From positions 124,001 through 188,000 of the IMG/VR virus record IMGVR_UViG_3300042907_001080: a DNA stretch of 64,000 nt. The stretch is one strand, 5' to 3'. Under the pieces are notes generated by a model that worked only from the letters and a program-made list of their open reading frames with translations, was not told the origin of the DNA and searched no databases. Shown here piece after piece: positions 1 through 11,087 of the stretch; position 1 is the stretch's first letter, and every line of letters starts with the position of its first letter. The position numbers and the translations under genes are program-made. The DNA comes from a virus.

Positions 1-2
1 TC

Positions 3-3000
3 TATATTGGCCCTCCGGTGATTATTACCGGAGATGGTTTGAATGCCACAGCAGTGTGTCACATTGACGGTCAAGGCAGAGTAATAGCTGTGGTGGTCAC
101 CAATCGCGGTAAAAATTACGGTGTCATCAAAGTTGATGTTAGATATTTTTCTGTTTTAGTAAACAATGATGCAACTTTAAATAATTTCTGGAGTATATAT
201 TCTTGGGACGATCTACGTAAGACGTATTTCCGTAGTAGGTCACAGGCTTACGACACCACCAAGTATTGGAATAAAGTGGATTGGTTTAGATCCGGATATA
301 ATGATACTCAACGTGTTGTTAAAGAGTATTCTAACATTTATGAAGTTGTAGATAGCCTTGTGACGATTGGTGACATAATCAAAGTCAAAGAATATGCTGC
401 CGGCGGCTGGGCGAAATTCCAAAAAACTCAAGAAATAGGTCAAACGTTTTTAGACAAGTATCTATTGGTCGGTAGACAAAACGGTACAATACAATTTGAT
501 TCTATACTATATAACACCAGTGCAGTTGGAGTAGGATTCGATAATACACAGGCGTTTGATACCACAACCTATGACATTGAAAATTCACAAGAACTTAGAA
601 ATATTTTTGCAGCAGTAAAAGAAAATATTTTTGTAGGTGATTACGCAGTAGAATGGAACAAATTATTTTTTGCTTCAATAAGACATGTATTCAGCGAACA
701 ACAGTATGTAGATTGGGTGTTTAAAACCAGTTTCCTAAATGCCACGCATAACATTGGCACATTAGCAAGCCCACCGAATTACAAAAATGATAATTTATCA
801 AGTTATCAAGATTACATCAACGAAGTTAAACCATTTAGAACCACAGTTAGAGAGTATATCAGCCGTTATGATCAACCAGAATCATACGCATCGGCAGCGA
901 TCGATTTTGATTTGCCACCGTCGTATTCAATCTTTGACGGTCGTGCCAATCCTGTTAATGCATCATCACTAGAAATATCACAGTATCCATGGAAATGGTG
1001 GGCAGATAATAAAGGCTATGCAGTCACCGCTATAGAGGTATATCAGCAGGGCACAGAATATTTAACTCCGCCTAGAGTTTTGATAGAAGGAGACGGCACC
1101 GGCGCTACTGCTAGAGCATTTATCTCGAATGGTAAAGTGGCAGGCATACAAATGTTAACTCAAGGTTCAGGATATATCAAAGCTCCGACAGTGACATTGG
1201 TAGGAGGAAATTCATCTACTGCTGTACAGGCCAAAGCCACTGCAATCATAGGAAATTCTCAAGTTCGTATGTTTGATGTTGCTTTGAAATTTGATAGACT
1301 TTCAGCTAACGGCATCTATGAAAATTTTTCGCAGACACAGACATTTATTGCCGGTGGCAGCAGTGCTGTATTCTTTTTAAATTATGCACCGACTAATGAT
1401 AAAACTCGAATCAAGGTAACTAGAAAAATATTTGCCACGCAAAAAACACAAGTTGTGTTAGCTAGTGACTATCAGGTATCTCTGTATTATCAAGCCACCG
1501 GTGGTTATAATTTGCTTCGTGGAAAACTGATATTTAATACTGCTCCGACTATAAATGATGAAATTATAGTGACTTATGACAAGAACATTTTGTTATTGGA
1601 TGCTGTAAATAGAATAGAAAAGTCCTATAACCCAAAAACAGGAATGGCAGGCAAAGAAATAAATCAACTCATGACTGGTATTGATTTTGGCGGAGTGAGA
1701 ATACAAGGCACGACATTTGATGTCACCGGTGGTTGGGATGCCTTGCCTTGGTTCACCGACAGTTGGGATTCAGTAGAGATCAGCTCAGATTATTATCACG
1801 TAGCGGACGGAAGCACCGGATCAGTGACGTTACCATATATACCAGCAGCTGGACAGCAAATCAACATATATATCAAACGTAAAAACACAAACATCACTGT
1901 GCGTATAGATGATGAAAATTACTCATCGGCACAAGATTCAAGCACAGGTGTTAATCCTGCAGCAGAAATGCCAACGTTTGTAGGTGATGGCGTAAATGCT
2001 GTAGTATTAATAGGCCCGTATATCAGCACTCAAGATGGTGATATCCTTATTTTCCGTCCTACAGACAGTGATGGATCTGTAGTAATTACAGATGATAATA
2101 TACTTGATACCAAACTCAGCGGTGGCTCGTTGTCAGCTATAAGTTCTGCTTACGCCACAGCTACAGGCAAAACTGCAGAAGAGATATCTATCTTGGGCGG
2201 AACATTCATTGACAAAGATAACGTTCCGGCACCTGAAGAAAACATACCAGGACAAGTAATAGACAGTGTTTCGATAAAAGTATATAACAACAAAACATCC
2301 GGAGCAGCTGCGTTACAATCAAAGATTACTATTTCCAATGGTCAAGACACTGCGTTTGCTATAGGTCAGACAGTTTTAGAAAACTCCTCAGTATTTGTTT
2401 ATGTTGATAACACTGCAAAAGCGTTGAATCAACACTACACCATAGACCGTTCAGCTGCAACTGTGAATTTTATTTCAGCCCCAGCAATAGGCGAACTAGT
2501 GGAAATATTAAGCATAGGAATTGGCGGCCTCGGCATATTAGATTATCAAAGTTACATAGCAGATGGCACTACTGGATTATTTCTTACCAATGCAGACTAT
2601 GATGCTACTAGTGGTGTATTTGTTACACTAAATGGATCTCGAGTTGATGTAGGCTTCCGCAACAGCACAGATATCATAGATGCTGTAGGAAAAACTTTAG
2701 TTGAATTTGCAATAAAACCTCAGCTTGGCGATGTAATTAAAATAGCATGTCTAGCAGCATCGTCGGATGTGGATTCATTAGGACTGTCCCTAGTAAATGT
2801 AAATACTCAGACATTTTATTACGAAGGTAGCACACGCAGTTTTGATCTCGATGGATTTAGTGAATTAGCCAGAGGATCGTCTCTAAGTTCTGCGATTGTG
2901 GAAGTCAACGGGCAATTACTTAGAGGTCCAGACACTAACTACGTAATATATGACGGCACTAATAATCAGTTCATACTTGGAGTAGATCCGTTTGAATCAG

Positions 3001-4292
3001 GAGGCAGCATATTACCTTCTAATCTAAAAGTTTACATTAATGATGATCCCAGCACGTTTGTGATTGATTACACATTCAACGGTCCTACCAAGGAATTGAT
3101 CATCAAACCAGAAAAGCTATCACTGGGCGATAAAATCAAAATTGAAAACGATTTAAATGCACAGTATTTTATACAAGGAAATAATGTAATTATTGACAGT
3201 GAATTTGATTTTGGATTTCCTGGAGATTCTACAATATCCGATTCAACATATCCTGCAATCAATGTTACTTGGTTTGGTGAATATCCTTCTATGGATATTA
3301 TTCAAGATGAAATCAAAGGCGGCAAAGTGAATTATCAATTGGCTAGATCTCCTATATCGGCCAGTTATGTATGGGTATACTTAAACGGCATCAGACTTCA
3401 ACAAGAAAAAGATTACTTTGTGAGCCTGCCAAGAGCAGTGGTGTACCTCAATGTCACGACCACACTTGACGATGATATCAAAATAATTACTTTTGGAAAT
3501 GATATTTTTAAATTGCCCTCAGCTTACGAAATCCATAAAGACATGTTAAATGTATATCACTTTAACAGATTTTCAAAAGCATCATGCAAATTAACAAAAC
3601 CTTTGAGATATTTTGATACGACCATAGAAGTATCAGATGCTAGTTTGTTAGGGCATCCGATTATGTCTAGAAATTTACCAGGAACTATATTCATTGAGGG
3701 CGAACGCATTGAATATATGTTGAAGACAGGAAATGTGTTGAGCCAGCTGCGTAGAGGAGTGCAAGGAACATCGATCGCAGAAACATATGCTATAAACACT
3801 GTGGTTGCTGATGTAGGGTATAGTGAAACGATTCCTTACAATGAAACACAACAGCGGATTGATTTTACCAGCGACGGTAGCACATTACTGATTGGGCCAT
3901 TGGATTTTACTCCTGTAAAAGGCTCACGAAGCGGTCTCTGGTATAGAAAATCTATTCCGCTAACTTATGGACCGTGCGACCAACTTGAAGTTTTTGCAGC
4001 AGGCCGTAGATTAAAAAAAGATCCACAGGATGTATACACCGAAATTAATGGAGCGGCAAGTCCTGAGGCAGATCAAACACAAGAAGCTGAGTTTAGTGTG
4101 GACGGTGTTTCACAGCAAATTAGATTAACCGCTGCGTTACCTGCTGGAACTAGGGTTACCGTACTTAAACGACTAGGACAAACTTGGTATACGAGGGGCA
4201 ATACTACAGCAGCAGATGGTGTGAGTCTAATAGACAGTTTGACGCCGGTGGCTAGATTCATTGTGGAAAAGACCACTGACATCCCTGAATAA
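3..4292 (+). CDS. Large virion structural protein, 5' end cut by window
   Basis: The reading frame is open to the left edge, so the true start lies outside the window and the visible part is about 1,430 residues. The product contains repeats of the type YxxPPxxxIxGDGxGAxA followed by GxGY (at the extreme left and again about 350 residues in). These are common in large beta-rich structural proteins of marine T4-like phages. Near the C-terminus is a segment with IEGERIEYM followed by LRRGVQGT, another pattern recurrent in phage tail or baseplate-associated proteins. It precedes the fibre genes on the same strand, which supports a tail or baseplate role. No enzymatic motif is visible. Exact position in the virion is inference. 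Confidence 0.8.
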   Translation, partial: YIGPPVIITGDGLNATAVCHIDGQGRVIAVVVTNRGKNYGVIKVDVRYFSVLVNNDATLNNFWSIYSWDDLRKTYFRSRSQAYDTTKYWNKVDWFRSGYNDTQRVVKEYSNIYEVVDSLVTIGDIIKVKEYAAGGWAKFQKTQEIGQTFLDKYLLVGRQNGTIQFDSILYNTSAVGVGFDNTQAFDTTTYDIENSQELRNIFAAVKENIFVGDYAVEWNKLFFASIRHVFSEQQYVDWVFKTSFLNATHNIGTLASPPNYKNDNLSSYQDYINEVKPFRTTVREYISRYDQPESYASAAIDFDLPPSYSIFDGRANPVNASSLEISQYPWKWWADNKGYAVTAIEVYQQGTEYLTPPRVLIEGDGTGATARAFISNGKVAGIQMLTQGSGYIKAPTVTLVGGNSSTAVQAKATAIIGNSQVRMFDVALKFDRLSANGIYENFSQTQTFIAGGSSAVFFLNYAPTNDKTRIKVTRKIFATQKTQVVLASDYQVSLYYQATGGYNLLRGKLIFNTAPTINDEIIVTYDKNILLLDAVNRIEKSYNPKTGMAGKEINQLMTGIDFGGVRIQGTTFDVTGGWDALPWFTDSWDSVEISSDYYHVADGSTGSVTLPYIPAAGQQINIYIKRKNTNITVRIDDENYSSAQDSSTGVNPAAEMPTFVGDGVNAVVLIGPYISTQDGDILIFRPTDSDGSVVITDDNILDTKLSGGSLSAISSAYATATGKTAEEISILGGTFIDKDNVPAPEENIPGQVIDSVSIKVYNNKTSGAAALQSKITISNGQDTAFAIGQTVLENSSVFVYVDNTAKALNQHYTIDRSAATVNFISAPAIGELVEILSIGIGGLGILDYQSYIADGTTGLFLTNADYDATSGVFVTLNGSRVDVGFRNSTDIIDAVGKTLVEFAIKPQLGDVIKIACLAASSDVDSLGLSLVNVNTQTFYYEGSTRSFDLDGFSELARGSSLSSAIVEVNGQLLRGPDTNYVIYDGTNNQFILGVDPFESGGSILPSNLKVYINDDPSTFVIDYTFNGPTKELIIKPEKLSLGDKIKIENDLNAQYFIQGNNVIIDSEFDFGFPGDSTISDSTYPAINVTWFGEYPSMDIIQDEIKGGKVNYQLARSPISASYVWVYLNGIRLQQEKDYFVSLPRAVVYLNVTTTLDDDIKIITFGNDIFKLPSAYEIHKDMLNVYHFNRFSKASCKLTKPLRYFDTTIEVSDASLLGHPIMSRNLPGTIFIEGERIEYMLKTGNVLSQLRRGVQGTSIAETYAINTVVADVGYSETIPYNETQQRIDFTSDGSTLLIGPLDFTPVKGSRSGLWYRKSIPLTYGPCDQLEVFAAGRRLKKDPQDVYTEINGAASPEADQTQEAEFSVDGVSQQIRLTAALPAGTRVTVLKRLGQTWYTRGNTTAADGVSLIDSLTPVARFIVEKTTDIPE

Positions 4293-4320
4293 ATACATGA
4301 TGGAACAAAAAGAGATAAAA

Positions 4321-4971
4321 ATGCCTAAAAATCAAGATCAATCAGCTCAAAATACACAATCTCGACCCAACGAAACGGGCGGATTTAATTTTGAAGGTCA
4401 TATCAAGATTCACGATCCTGAGACCAAAGAAATTTTTGTAGACAAACGCAATGCTATTCACTATGAAAATATGAGTGTGGCCATGGTCAACAGTCTTAGT
4501 AATCAAGGATACGGTACAGTATATCAGATGATTTTTGGTACAGGCGGAACCACAGTCGATCCTACAGGTCTTATCACTTATCTTACACCCAATACTGTTG
4601 GTGTTAATTCTAGCCTCTATAATCAAACCTACCAAAAAGTAGTGGATCAAAATGCTATTGAAAACCAAGATCCTGTAAGAAATAAAATGGAAATTAGACA
4701 TATCAGCGGAGCGACTTATAGTGATATTGTGATCAGCTGCTTGTTAGATTATGGAGAACCATTAGAACAAGAAGCATTTGACAACAGTGTTGACATGAAT
4801 GGTGAATTTGTGTTTGATGAATTAGGATTAAAAAGCATCGGCCAAAACGGTGCTGAGGGAAAACTATTAACACATGTGGTGTTTCACCCTGTGCAGAAAA
4901 GTCTTAACAGACTGTTACAGATTGACTACACTATCCGTGTGCAGAGTTTAACCGGATTCACTGAGATATAA
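4321..4971 (+). CDS. Conserved phage virion-type protein
   Basis: A 216-residue protein, soluble in appearance and without signal peptide or membrane segment. The frame is open further upstream (TTG 4261, ATG 4297). ATG 4321 is preferred because an AGAG-type ribosome site lies just before it and because the first residues from there (MPKNQDQ) form a polar tail before the folded part beginning FNFEGHIKIHDP. It lies between the large structural protein and the first fibre gene, and its stop is two bases before the next ATG, so it is probably co-transcribed and part of the tail or fibre attachment apparatus. I do not recognise a named family; structural role is inferred from position. Confidence 0.75.
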   Translation: MPKNQDQSAQNTQSRPNETGGFNFEGHIKIHDPETKEIFVDKRNAIHYENMSVAMVNSLSNQGYGTVYQMIFGTGGTTVDPTGLITYLTPNTVGVNSSLYNQTYQKVVDQNAIENQDPVRNKMEIRHISGATYSDIVISCLLDYGEPLEQEAFDNSVDMNGEFVFDELGLKSIGQNGAEGKLLTHVVFHPVQKSLNRLLQIDYTIRVQSLTGFTEI

Positions 4972-4973
4972 TC

Positions 4974-7091
4974 ATGCCATACATAGTTAATTTTACAGAT
5001 AAAGAAAACAAAAGTCCTATCACGGTGTTTGATAATACTTCTAGTACAGACACTAGTCTCAAATTTCCAGGTCGTAATGTTACCGGCTACGGTCAGATTA
5101 TCGCAGAGAATTTTTTATCACTGCTAGAAAATTTTGCATCTACTAGTCAACCAGTTAACCCTGTAGAAGGACAGCTTTGGTATGATAGTACAAGTGGAAC
5201 ACAAACCCTAAAAATATGGGATAATACTGCATGGAAAGCAGCATCCGGAATACAAAAAGGAGTTAGTCAACCTTCAGTAGAAACTAGTAAAGTAGGAGAA
5301 TTATGGGTAGACACTACCAATCAACAACTACGGATATTCACAGGCACACGATGGATATTAGTTGGGCCGGTTGAGAGTTCAGTTGGTGGCTTGAGATATG
5401 GACCGGTTATAGAAAAAATATCAGATTCTGATAACTTAGATAGATTTATTTTAACATTTTATATTGCAGATATTCCTGTAATTATTTTTTCCAAAGACAG
5501 TTTTACACCGAAGACTTTGATCACTGGATTTGCTCTGATAAAATCAGGCATCAACATCAGTGCTCCTGCAACGTCAGGTGAAATTGCAAATTTTGTAGGG
5601 GGATTTTTACCTGTGCTAAATGGCACAGCAAGAAATGCTCAAGCATTGTTAGTAGGGGGAGTAGAAAAAGCTGCGGGAACATTCCTTAGATCAGATACCA
5701 TCAACACCACTAATTTTGAAATAAAGATCAAAAACAATAACGGTATCTCTATAGGTGCTGATGAGACATTCAAGTTATCAGCTACAACAACATCTAGTAA
5801 TATCTATAACTCTGCTGCAGGCAGTTCTATAGATCTACAGACAAATCGCAACGGTATTCCAGCAACGGTTTTAAGAATTGTTGACAACAAAGTTGGTATA
5901 AATCAAAGCAATCCACTAGAAGCGTTAGACATTCAAGGCAATGCAAAAATCACAGGTTCTTTTTTTACTACCAGTAGCTTAGCCAGCACCAATTTAAATA
6001 ACGGCAGTATTGTTACTCAAGGTGGAATTGCAGTTGCAAAAAACATAATTGTCGGCGACGGCATCGATGTTACCGGTCCACTGCAAACTGCGTTTATATT
6101 ACCAAAAATTACAAACACATATGATATAGGCACTGCAACAAGACGCTTCAATAATATACGTGCCAAAACAATCATCGCAGATACTATACAAGGAGTGCTT
6201 GACGGAAACATCAGTGGCAATGCTAACACTGCGACATCTCTCAGCACAATTACTAGTTTTCAATTAGCAGGTGATGTGATTTCACCGGCTGTGCAATTTG
6301 ACGGGCAAGTAGGCAGTTCTACTAAAATTCTTAATGCCACACTCACAGCAAATATTATTGCAGGTAAAGAAACTCCGGTGCCTAATCGTGGCAAAAAAGG
6401 CGATTTTATTTTAACCTACAGACCTAGTGAAAGCACTCTAGCTAGTTCTGGTCTTCTTAAACAAACCAGAGAAGTGTTTCTTGGTGATCTAGCAGTGCCG
6501 ATAGGAGCTATTCTGCCGTATGCAGGTATTACTGCTCCTGATGGTTACTTGTTTTGTGACGGTTCAGAAATTGAAAGGGTAAAGTTTACAGATCTGTTTG
6601 ATGTGATCGGCAATGTATATAATGGAGCCACACCATTACTAGGAGTAAACACATTTAGATTACCTGATCTTAGAGGTAGATTTGCACTTGGTAAGGATAA
6701 TATGGATAATGCTGGCACCGTGCCGACTATTGCAGGTCCTTATGTAGATGCTGGCGGCGGCGTTGCAGGCCGAGTTCCGGATGTGCAGGCCACAATACTT
6801 GGGGGGTCAGCAGGACAAAGTTCTGTAGCGTTGACATTGCCGAACCTACCAGAACACAGTCATACACTGTCAACTCCCACTCAAGACTATTCTGCAGTTG
6901 CACTTACAACAACACTCGATCCGTTAGCCACTTCCGGACCTGGCCCAACAGCCCCAGGTCAGGCACAATATCTCAAAGACAGCGGCGGAGTAAAAAAAGC
7001 CGTGGGAGTAACACTAGCAACACCAGTAGGTTTAATGAATCCTTTCTTGGCAATGAATTATATTATAAGATCTGGACCACCAGCTTTCTAA
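4974..7091 (+). CDS. Tail fibre protein with N-terminal fibre module and C-terminal tail-collar domain
   Basis: A 705-residue protein and the first of four tandem paralogues. Residues 1-110 form the shared module: a start like MPYIVNFTDKENKSPITVF, then GYGQIIAENFLSLLENFA, then two GQLWYD / GELWVD-type repeats ending WILVGP. The middle has NANTAT-type beta repeats typical of fibres. The C-terminal ~200 residues match the phage tail collar domain seen in short tail fibres such as T4 gp12: GAILPYAG, DGYLFCDGSEI, FRLPDLRGRFALG and LPEHSHT are visible. It probably contributes to host adhesion or forms a short fibre. Which receptor it binds cannot be read from the sequence. Confidence 0.88.
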   Translation: MPYIVNFTDKENKSPITVFDNTSSTDTSLKFPGRNVTGYGQIIAENFLSLLENFASTSQPVNPVEGQLWYDSTSGTQTLKIWDNTAWKAASGIQKGVSQPSVETSKVGELWVDTTNQQLRIFTGTRWILVGPVESSVGGLRYGPVIEKISDSDNLDRFILTFYIADIPVIIFSKDSFTPKTLITGFALIKSGINISAPATSGEIANFVGGFLPVLNGTARNAQALLVGGVEKAAGTFLRSDTINTTNFEIKIKNNNGISIGADETFKLSATTTSSNIYNSAAGSSIDLQTNRNGIPATVLRIVDNKVGINQSNPLEALDIQGNAKITGSFFTTSSLASTNLNNGSIVTQGGIAVAKNIIVGDGIDVTGPLQTAFILPKITNTYDIGTATRRFNNIRAKTIIADTIQGVLDGNISGNANTATSLSTITSFQLAGDVISPAVQFDGQVGSSTKILNATLTANIIAGKETPVPNRGKKGDFILTYRPSESTLASSGLLKQTREVFLGDLAVPIGAILPYAGITAPDGYLFCDGSEIERVKFTDLFDVIGNVYNGATPLLGVNTFRLPDLRGRFALGKDNMDNAGTVPTIAGPYVDAGGGVAGRVPDVQATILGGSAGQSSVALTLPNLPEHSHTLSTPTQDYSAVALTTTLDPLATSGPGPTAPGQAQYLKDSGGVKKAVGVTLATPVGLMNPFLAMNYIIRSGPPAF

Positions 7092-7102
7092 CAGAGTAAA
7101 AC

Positions 7103-8917
7103 ATGGCATATCAAATAAACAAAACTGACGGCACAATTGTAGCAACTGTAGCAGACGGCCAGATCGACGATCTTTCCACTGATATCACTCTTATAGGAAA
7201 GAATTTCAGCGGTTTCGGCGAAGCATTTAACGAGAATCTTATTAAATTGCTAGAGCATTTTTCTAGTAATACAGCCCCCATACACCCCATTAAAGGTCAA
7301 ATATGGTTTGACGCTAGCCAGTCAAAATTAAAAGTTTACAACGGTATTACTTTTGTTCCGGTAAGTTCGGCTACGGTATCGAGCTCCCAACCAAGCACAC
7401 TGGCCACCGGTGACCTTTGGTATGACGATATCGGAAAACAACTATACTTTTTTGATGGGGTTACAGCGGTGTTACTTGCACCGGCGTATAGTAGTGTGCA
7501 AGGTCTTAGCGGACTGAGAGTAGATACTATTTTAGATACACTAAATCAAACTAGGGTAGTAACTAGTCTTTATAATAATGGTGTGTTACTGGGAATTTTT
7601 TCCAAAGACAGTTTTACACCCAAAGTAGGAATCATAGGATTTAATGGCAATATAGAACCTGGTTTCAATGCAGGCACATTATCTAATTTTAAAATACGTG
7701 CGACTTGTATAAACAGCGATAGTTTAGGCGGAGCTCCGGCAACCACCTATGTTAGAACTGACACTTCTAATAGCATAAATGGGCAACTGCAGATTACTAG
7801 TGATTTAGGTATCACAGTAGGTTCAGCAGGCCAGGCAAATCTATTTGTTAGTGCAGGAGATGTATTGATAAGCAATGCTGCAACTGATAGGAATATTCAG
7901 TTGAGTGTTCGAAAGGGTATTACACAAGAAGCAGCTATCACGATTAATGCAGCAACAAGAAACATCGATCTATATTCTGGATTTACCAACAGCACAGTGG
8001 TCGCCGGCGGCGATCTAATAGTCAATGGTAATCTCACAGTCGAAGGAACGACTACAACTATTAATACCACAACAGTGGCGATAGAAGACAAAAATATTGT
8101 TATAGCTAATGTGGTTAGTCCTACAAACATCACGGCCGATGGTGCAGGTATCACAATCAAAGCGTCTACAGATAAAACTATAACTTACAACAACAGTAGT
8201 AATTGGCTTGATATATCCGAGACACTGAATTTAGCCGCAGGACGAGCAGTATATATTGGCGGAACTAAGGTAATAGATGGCAACAGTCTGGGTTCGGCTA
8301 TTACAAGTATTCCAGGAGTTAGTTCCTTTGGTACACAGACTGTAGTTAACATAGGTCCGGGTGCTCCTGCAGTCACTCAGATGAGACTGGAAAATCACAG
8401 AATCAGCACGGTGAGTACGAATTTTGATATTGAGTTAGAACCAGACGGCTCAGGAAATGTTGCATTGATCGGGTCTCCAAGAATCACCGGCATGCAAGAT
8501 CCTGTGGCAGCTCAAGATGCTGCCACCAAAGAGTATACAGATAACAGGGTGGAATCAAGACCTGTGATTTTTACTATTGATTTATCCGATGGCAAATCTA
8601 ATACATATATTATTACAAACATATTGAATAATCTTGCTCCTGTGAGCGAGTATAGAGCATTCACATATGCTAGAATTTTATGTAATTTGATAAGCAATAA
8701 CGCTCAATCTTTAAGTATAAATTCATTGCCACCGTCAATTTCCACAGCAGCATTTTTAACCAATCTTGGTGGAGCCAGCAGCCAAGCAATCACAAACATT
8801 AGTTTCCCCACAGCAACTATAGCTGCGGCAAGTGTCTCGGTAACAAGAATTATCAAAGTATTTCGAATAATCGGAGGAGTGTGGACATGGCAGTCGGATC
8901 TACCACTACCTCCATAA
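7103..8917 (+). CDS. Tail fibre paralogue 2
   Basis: A 604-residue protein opening with the same N-terminal module as its neighbours (MAYQINKTDG, GFGEAFNENLIKLLEHF, GQIWFD, GDLWYD). The middle is beta-rich, including TVEGTTTTINTTTVAIEDKNIVIA, a pattern shared with the next gene and common in fibre shafts. The C-terminal end lacks both the collar domain of the preceding gene and the YADLAE domain of the two following ones, so it carries a different tip. It starts 11 bases after the previous stop, in the same transcription unit. A structural or adhesive role is inferred from the shared module and location. Confidence 0.85.
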   Translation: MAYQINKTDGTIVATVADGQIDDLSTDITLIGKNFSGFGEAFNENLIKLLEHFSSNTAPIHPIKGQIWFDASQSKLKVYNGITFVPVSSATVSSSQPSTLATGDLWYDDIGKQLYFFDGVTAVLLAPAYSSVQGLSGLRVDTILDTLNQTRVVTSLYNNGVLLGIFSKDSFTPKVGIIGFNGNIEPGFNAGTLSNFKIRATCINSDSLGGAPATTYVRTDTSNSINGQLQITSDLGITVGSAGQANLFVSAGDVLISNAATDRNIQLSVRKGITQEAAITINAATRNIDLYSGFTNSTVVAGGDLIVNGNLTVEGTTTTINTTTVAIEDKNIVIANVVSPTNITADGAGITIKASTDKTITYNNSSNWLDISETLNLAAGRAVYIGGTKVIDGNSLGSAITSIPGVSSFGTQTVVNIGPGAPAVTQMRLENHRISTVSTNFDIELEPDGSGNVALIGSPRITGMQDPVAAQDAATKEYTDNRVESRPVIFTIDLSDGKSNTYIITNILNNLAPVSEYRAFTYARILCNLISNNAQSLSINSLPPSISTAAFLTNLGGASSQAITNISFPTATIAAASVSVTRIIKVFRIIGGVWTWQSDLPLPP

Positions 8918-8936
8918 TGAATCAGGAGCGGCATAA

Positions 8937-11039
8937 ATGGCCTATGTAATAAACAAGTTCAACAAGGAACAATTAGTGGTGTTGCAAGATGGCACCATTG
9001 ATACTACTACTAGTCTAGGATTGGTTGGTAGAAACTATGTAGGCTATGGCGAAATACAGAATGAAAATTTTGTGTTCCTCTTAGAAAATTTTGCTAATAC
9101 AGCTCCTCCATCAAGACCGTTGACTGGACAGATATGGTTTAATACCACAAACGACATAGCTCATGCCTATGATGGCACACAATGGAATCCTATAGGATCT
9201 GCTATTGTGAGTGCAACAGTCCCATCCAGTGCTAGCCCGGGATCGTTATGGTTCAAGACTCCTATCAATCAATTGTTTACATATACCGGTACATCATGGA
9301 GATTGATAGGTCCAGAGGCCGTAGAAGGATTTGGATCTACCAAAGCAAGATCAGGAACACTGGACGACAATACCGGTAATCCTCGTCCAGTGATATTCTT
9401 AGAAACCAATGGCGTGATATTTGCTATCTGCACTGCGGCAGCTTTTACTATCAACACAAACAATCAAGTTGAGGGGTTCGGCAACAGTCTATTGGTGGGA
9501 ATCAATCTTTCTAGCACAGCCAAGATCAATGGCAGTGTAACCGGCAATGCTGCCACAGCTGATCAGTTATCAACACCTAGACTAATCAATGGAGTACCAT
9601 TTACAGCTGCGTCAAATATCACAATCACAGCAAATACTACCAATACATTGAAAAAAGGTGATTATATTGTAGGATCAGATTTCAATGGTGCGGTGGAAAG
9701 AACATGGAACGTAGACGCATCGTCTGCCAATCTTATAGGCAAGATAGTTGCCAGAAATTCACAGGGCGGGTTTTCAGCAGGTATCATTACAGCAGATTTC
9801 GTTGGCAACCTTACCGGAAATGTCACAGCAACCAGCGGAACCAGCACATTTAACATAGTTCAGGCCACCCAATTTATTGGTGAACAGTTGTCCGGAAATG
9901 CAAACACTGCTACTAGATTAGCTACTGCTAGAACTATTAATGGTGTGAATTTTGATGGTTCTAACAATATCACAGTCACAGCTGATGCTGCAACCTTGAC
10001 GGGAAGCAGTCTTAATAATTCTGTGACACTGAGTGGACTCACACAGCTAGGAACACTGAGTTCGTTGAATGTCAGTGACACTGGAATATTGTTAGGCAGT
10101 GGAAATCAACTGAGGTTGTTTGTTCATTCGAGTGGTCCTACGATAAGATCTACTAGCGGAAAATTAAAATTTGATATGTTAGGAATAGGACCCGAGTTAT
10201 CGTTTATAGATGCTCCGGAATCATTGTCTTTAGGCGGTCCTAACGAGCCTGCAATTATTTCTGATAATACATCAAATTTAGGTATTCCAGGTCATAAATT
10301 TAAGAATGTGTATGCAACATATTTCAAGGGCACTAATGTTGAAGTTAATAGCATAACGTCGGCAGACCCTGGTAATGATATAACAGCTAACGGCAATTTA
10401 ATTGTAACTGGAAATTTAACAGTTCAAGGAAATGTAACAGCAGTCAATTCTACAGAACTTACAATCGAAGACAAATTAATAACATTGGCCAGCGGAGCAG
10501 CTACAGCAGCTGAAGCTAACGGTGCTGGTATATTTATTAATGGGTCTGGCGCTTCGGTTATGTATTCAAGCATTGGTAACAAGTGGGTTTTAAACAAAGT
10601 TTTAGATACAGGTAGTAATGATATTTTTACCACCGGGTTATTTAGAGGAACAGCAACAACTGCTCAGTATGCGGATCTAGCAGAAAATTATGTAGCTGAC
10701 AGAGAATATGAACCTGGCACAGTTTTGGAAATTGGCGGAGAATATGAAGTTACTTTAGCTCACCCAGAAACTAATAAAATTGCTGGTGTTGTTTCTACTA
10801 ATCCTGCGTATTTAATGAATTCCTTGTGTGCAGGCAACAATGTAGTTGCTGTAGCATTGCAAGGGCGAGTTCCGTGTAAAGTTACAGGAAAAATTAATAA
10901 AGGTGATATGTTAGTCAGCGCCGGTAACGGGTTTGCTAAAGCAACTAATCAACCGAAGTTCGGTAATATAATAGGTAAATCTTTAGAAAATTTTGACGGA
11001 ACTGAAGGAATTATTGAAGTTTTAGTTGGAAGAAACTAA
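8937..11039 (+). CDS. Tail fibre paralogue 3, YADLAE-type C-terminal domain
   Basis: A 700-residue protein. It has the shared N-terminal module (MAYVINKFNKEQ, GYGEIQNENFVFLLENFANT, GQIWFN, GSLWFK). The middle carries several phage-tail repeats of the form GNANTATRLATARTINGVNF. The last ~115 residues begin with TAQYADLAENYVADREYEPGTV and include GVVSTNPAYLMN and VALQGRVPCKVTGKINKGD. This C-terminal beta domain is shared with the next gene and is widespread in fibres of T4-like marine phages. A tail-fibre role is well supported by architecture; the receptor is unknown. Confidence 0.87.
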   Translation: MAYVINKFNKEQLVVLQDGTIDTTTSLGLVGRNYVGYGEIQNENFVFLLENFANTAPPSRPLTGQIWFNTTNDIAHAYDGTQWNPIGSAIVSATVPSSASPGSLWFKTPINQLFTYTGTSWRLIGPEAVEGFGSTKARSGTLDDNTGNPRPVIFLETNGVIFAICTAAAFTINTNNQVEGFGNSLLVGINLSSTAKINGSVTGNAATADQLSTPRLINGVPFTAASNITITANTTNTLKKGDYIVGSDFNGAVERTWNVDASSANLIGKIVARNSQGGFSAGIITADFVGNLTGNVTATSGTSTFNIVQATQFIGEQLSGNANTATRLATARTINGVNFDGSNNITVTADAATLTGSSLNNSVTLSGLTQLGTLSSLNVSDTGILLGSGNQLRLFVHSSGPTIRSTSGKLKFDMLGIGPELSFIDAPESLSLGGPNEPAIISDNTSNLGIPGHKFKNVYATYFKGTNVEVNSITSADPGNDITANGNLIVTGNLTVQGNVTAVNSTELTIEDKLITLASGAATAAEANGAGIFINGSGASVMYSSIGNKWVLNKVLDTGSNDIFTTGLFRGTATTAQYADLAENYVADREYEPGTVLEIGGEYEVTLAHPETNKIAGVVSTNPAYLMNSLCAGNNVVAVALQGRVPCKVTGKINKGDMLVSAGNGFAKATNQPKFGNIIGKSLENFDGTEGIIEVLVGRN

Positions 11040-11052
11040 TAGTATTTGAATA

Positions 11053-11060
11053 GATAAATA
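11053..11060 (+). promoter_or_regulatory. Late-promoter-like box GATAAATA
   Basis: GATAAATA differs at one position from the T4 late consensus TATAAATA and lies 27 bases before the ATG of the fourth fibre gene, in one of the few gaps (48 bases) in the structural block. A GAGG-type ribosome site follows it. The same octamer recurs before several minus-strand late-type genes in this window, which supports it as a real element. Confidence 0.5.
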
Positions 11061-11087
11061 TAAAACATAGCAGAGGTTCTTACTAAC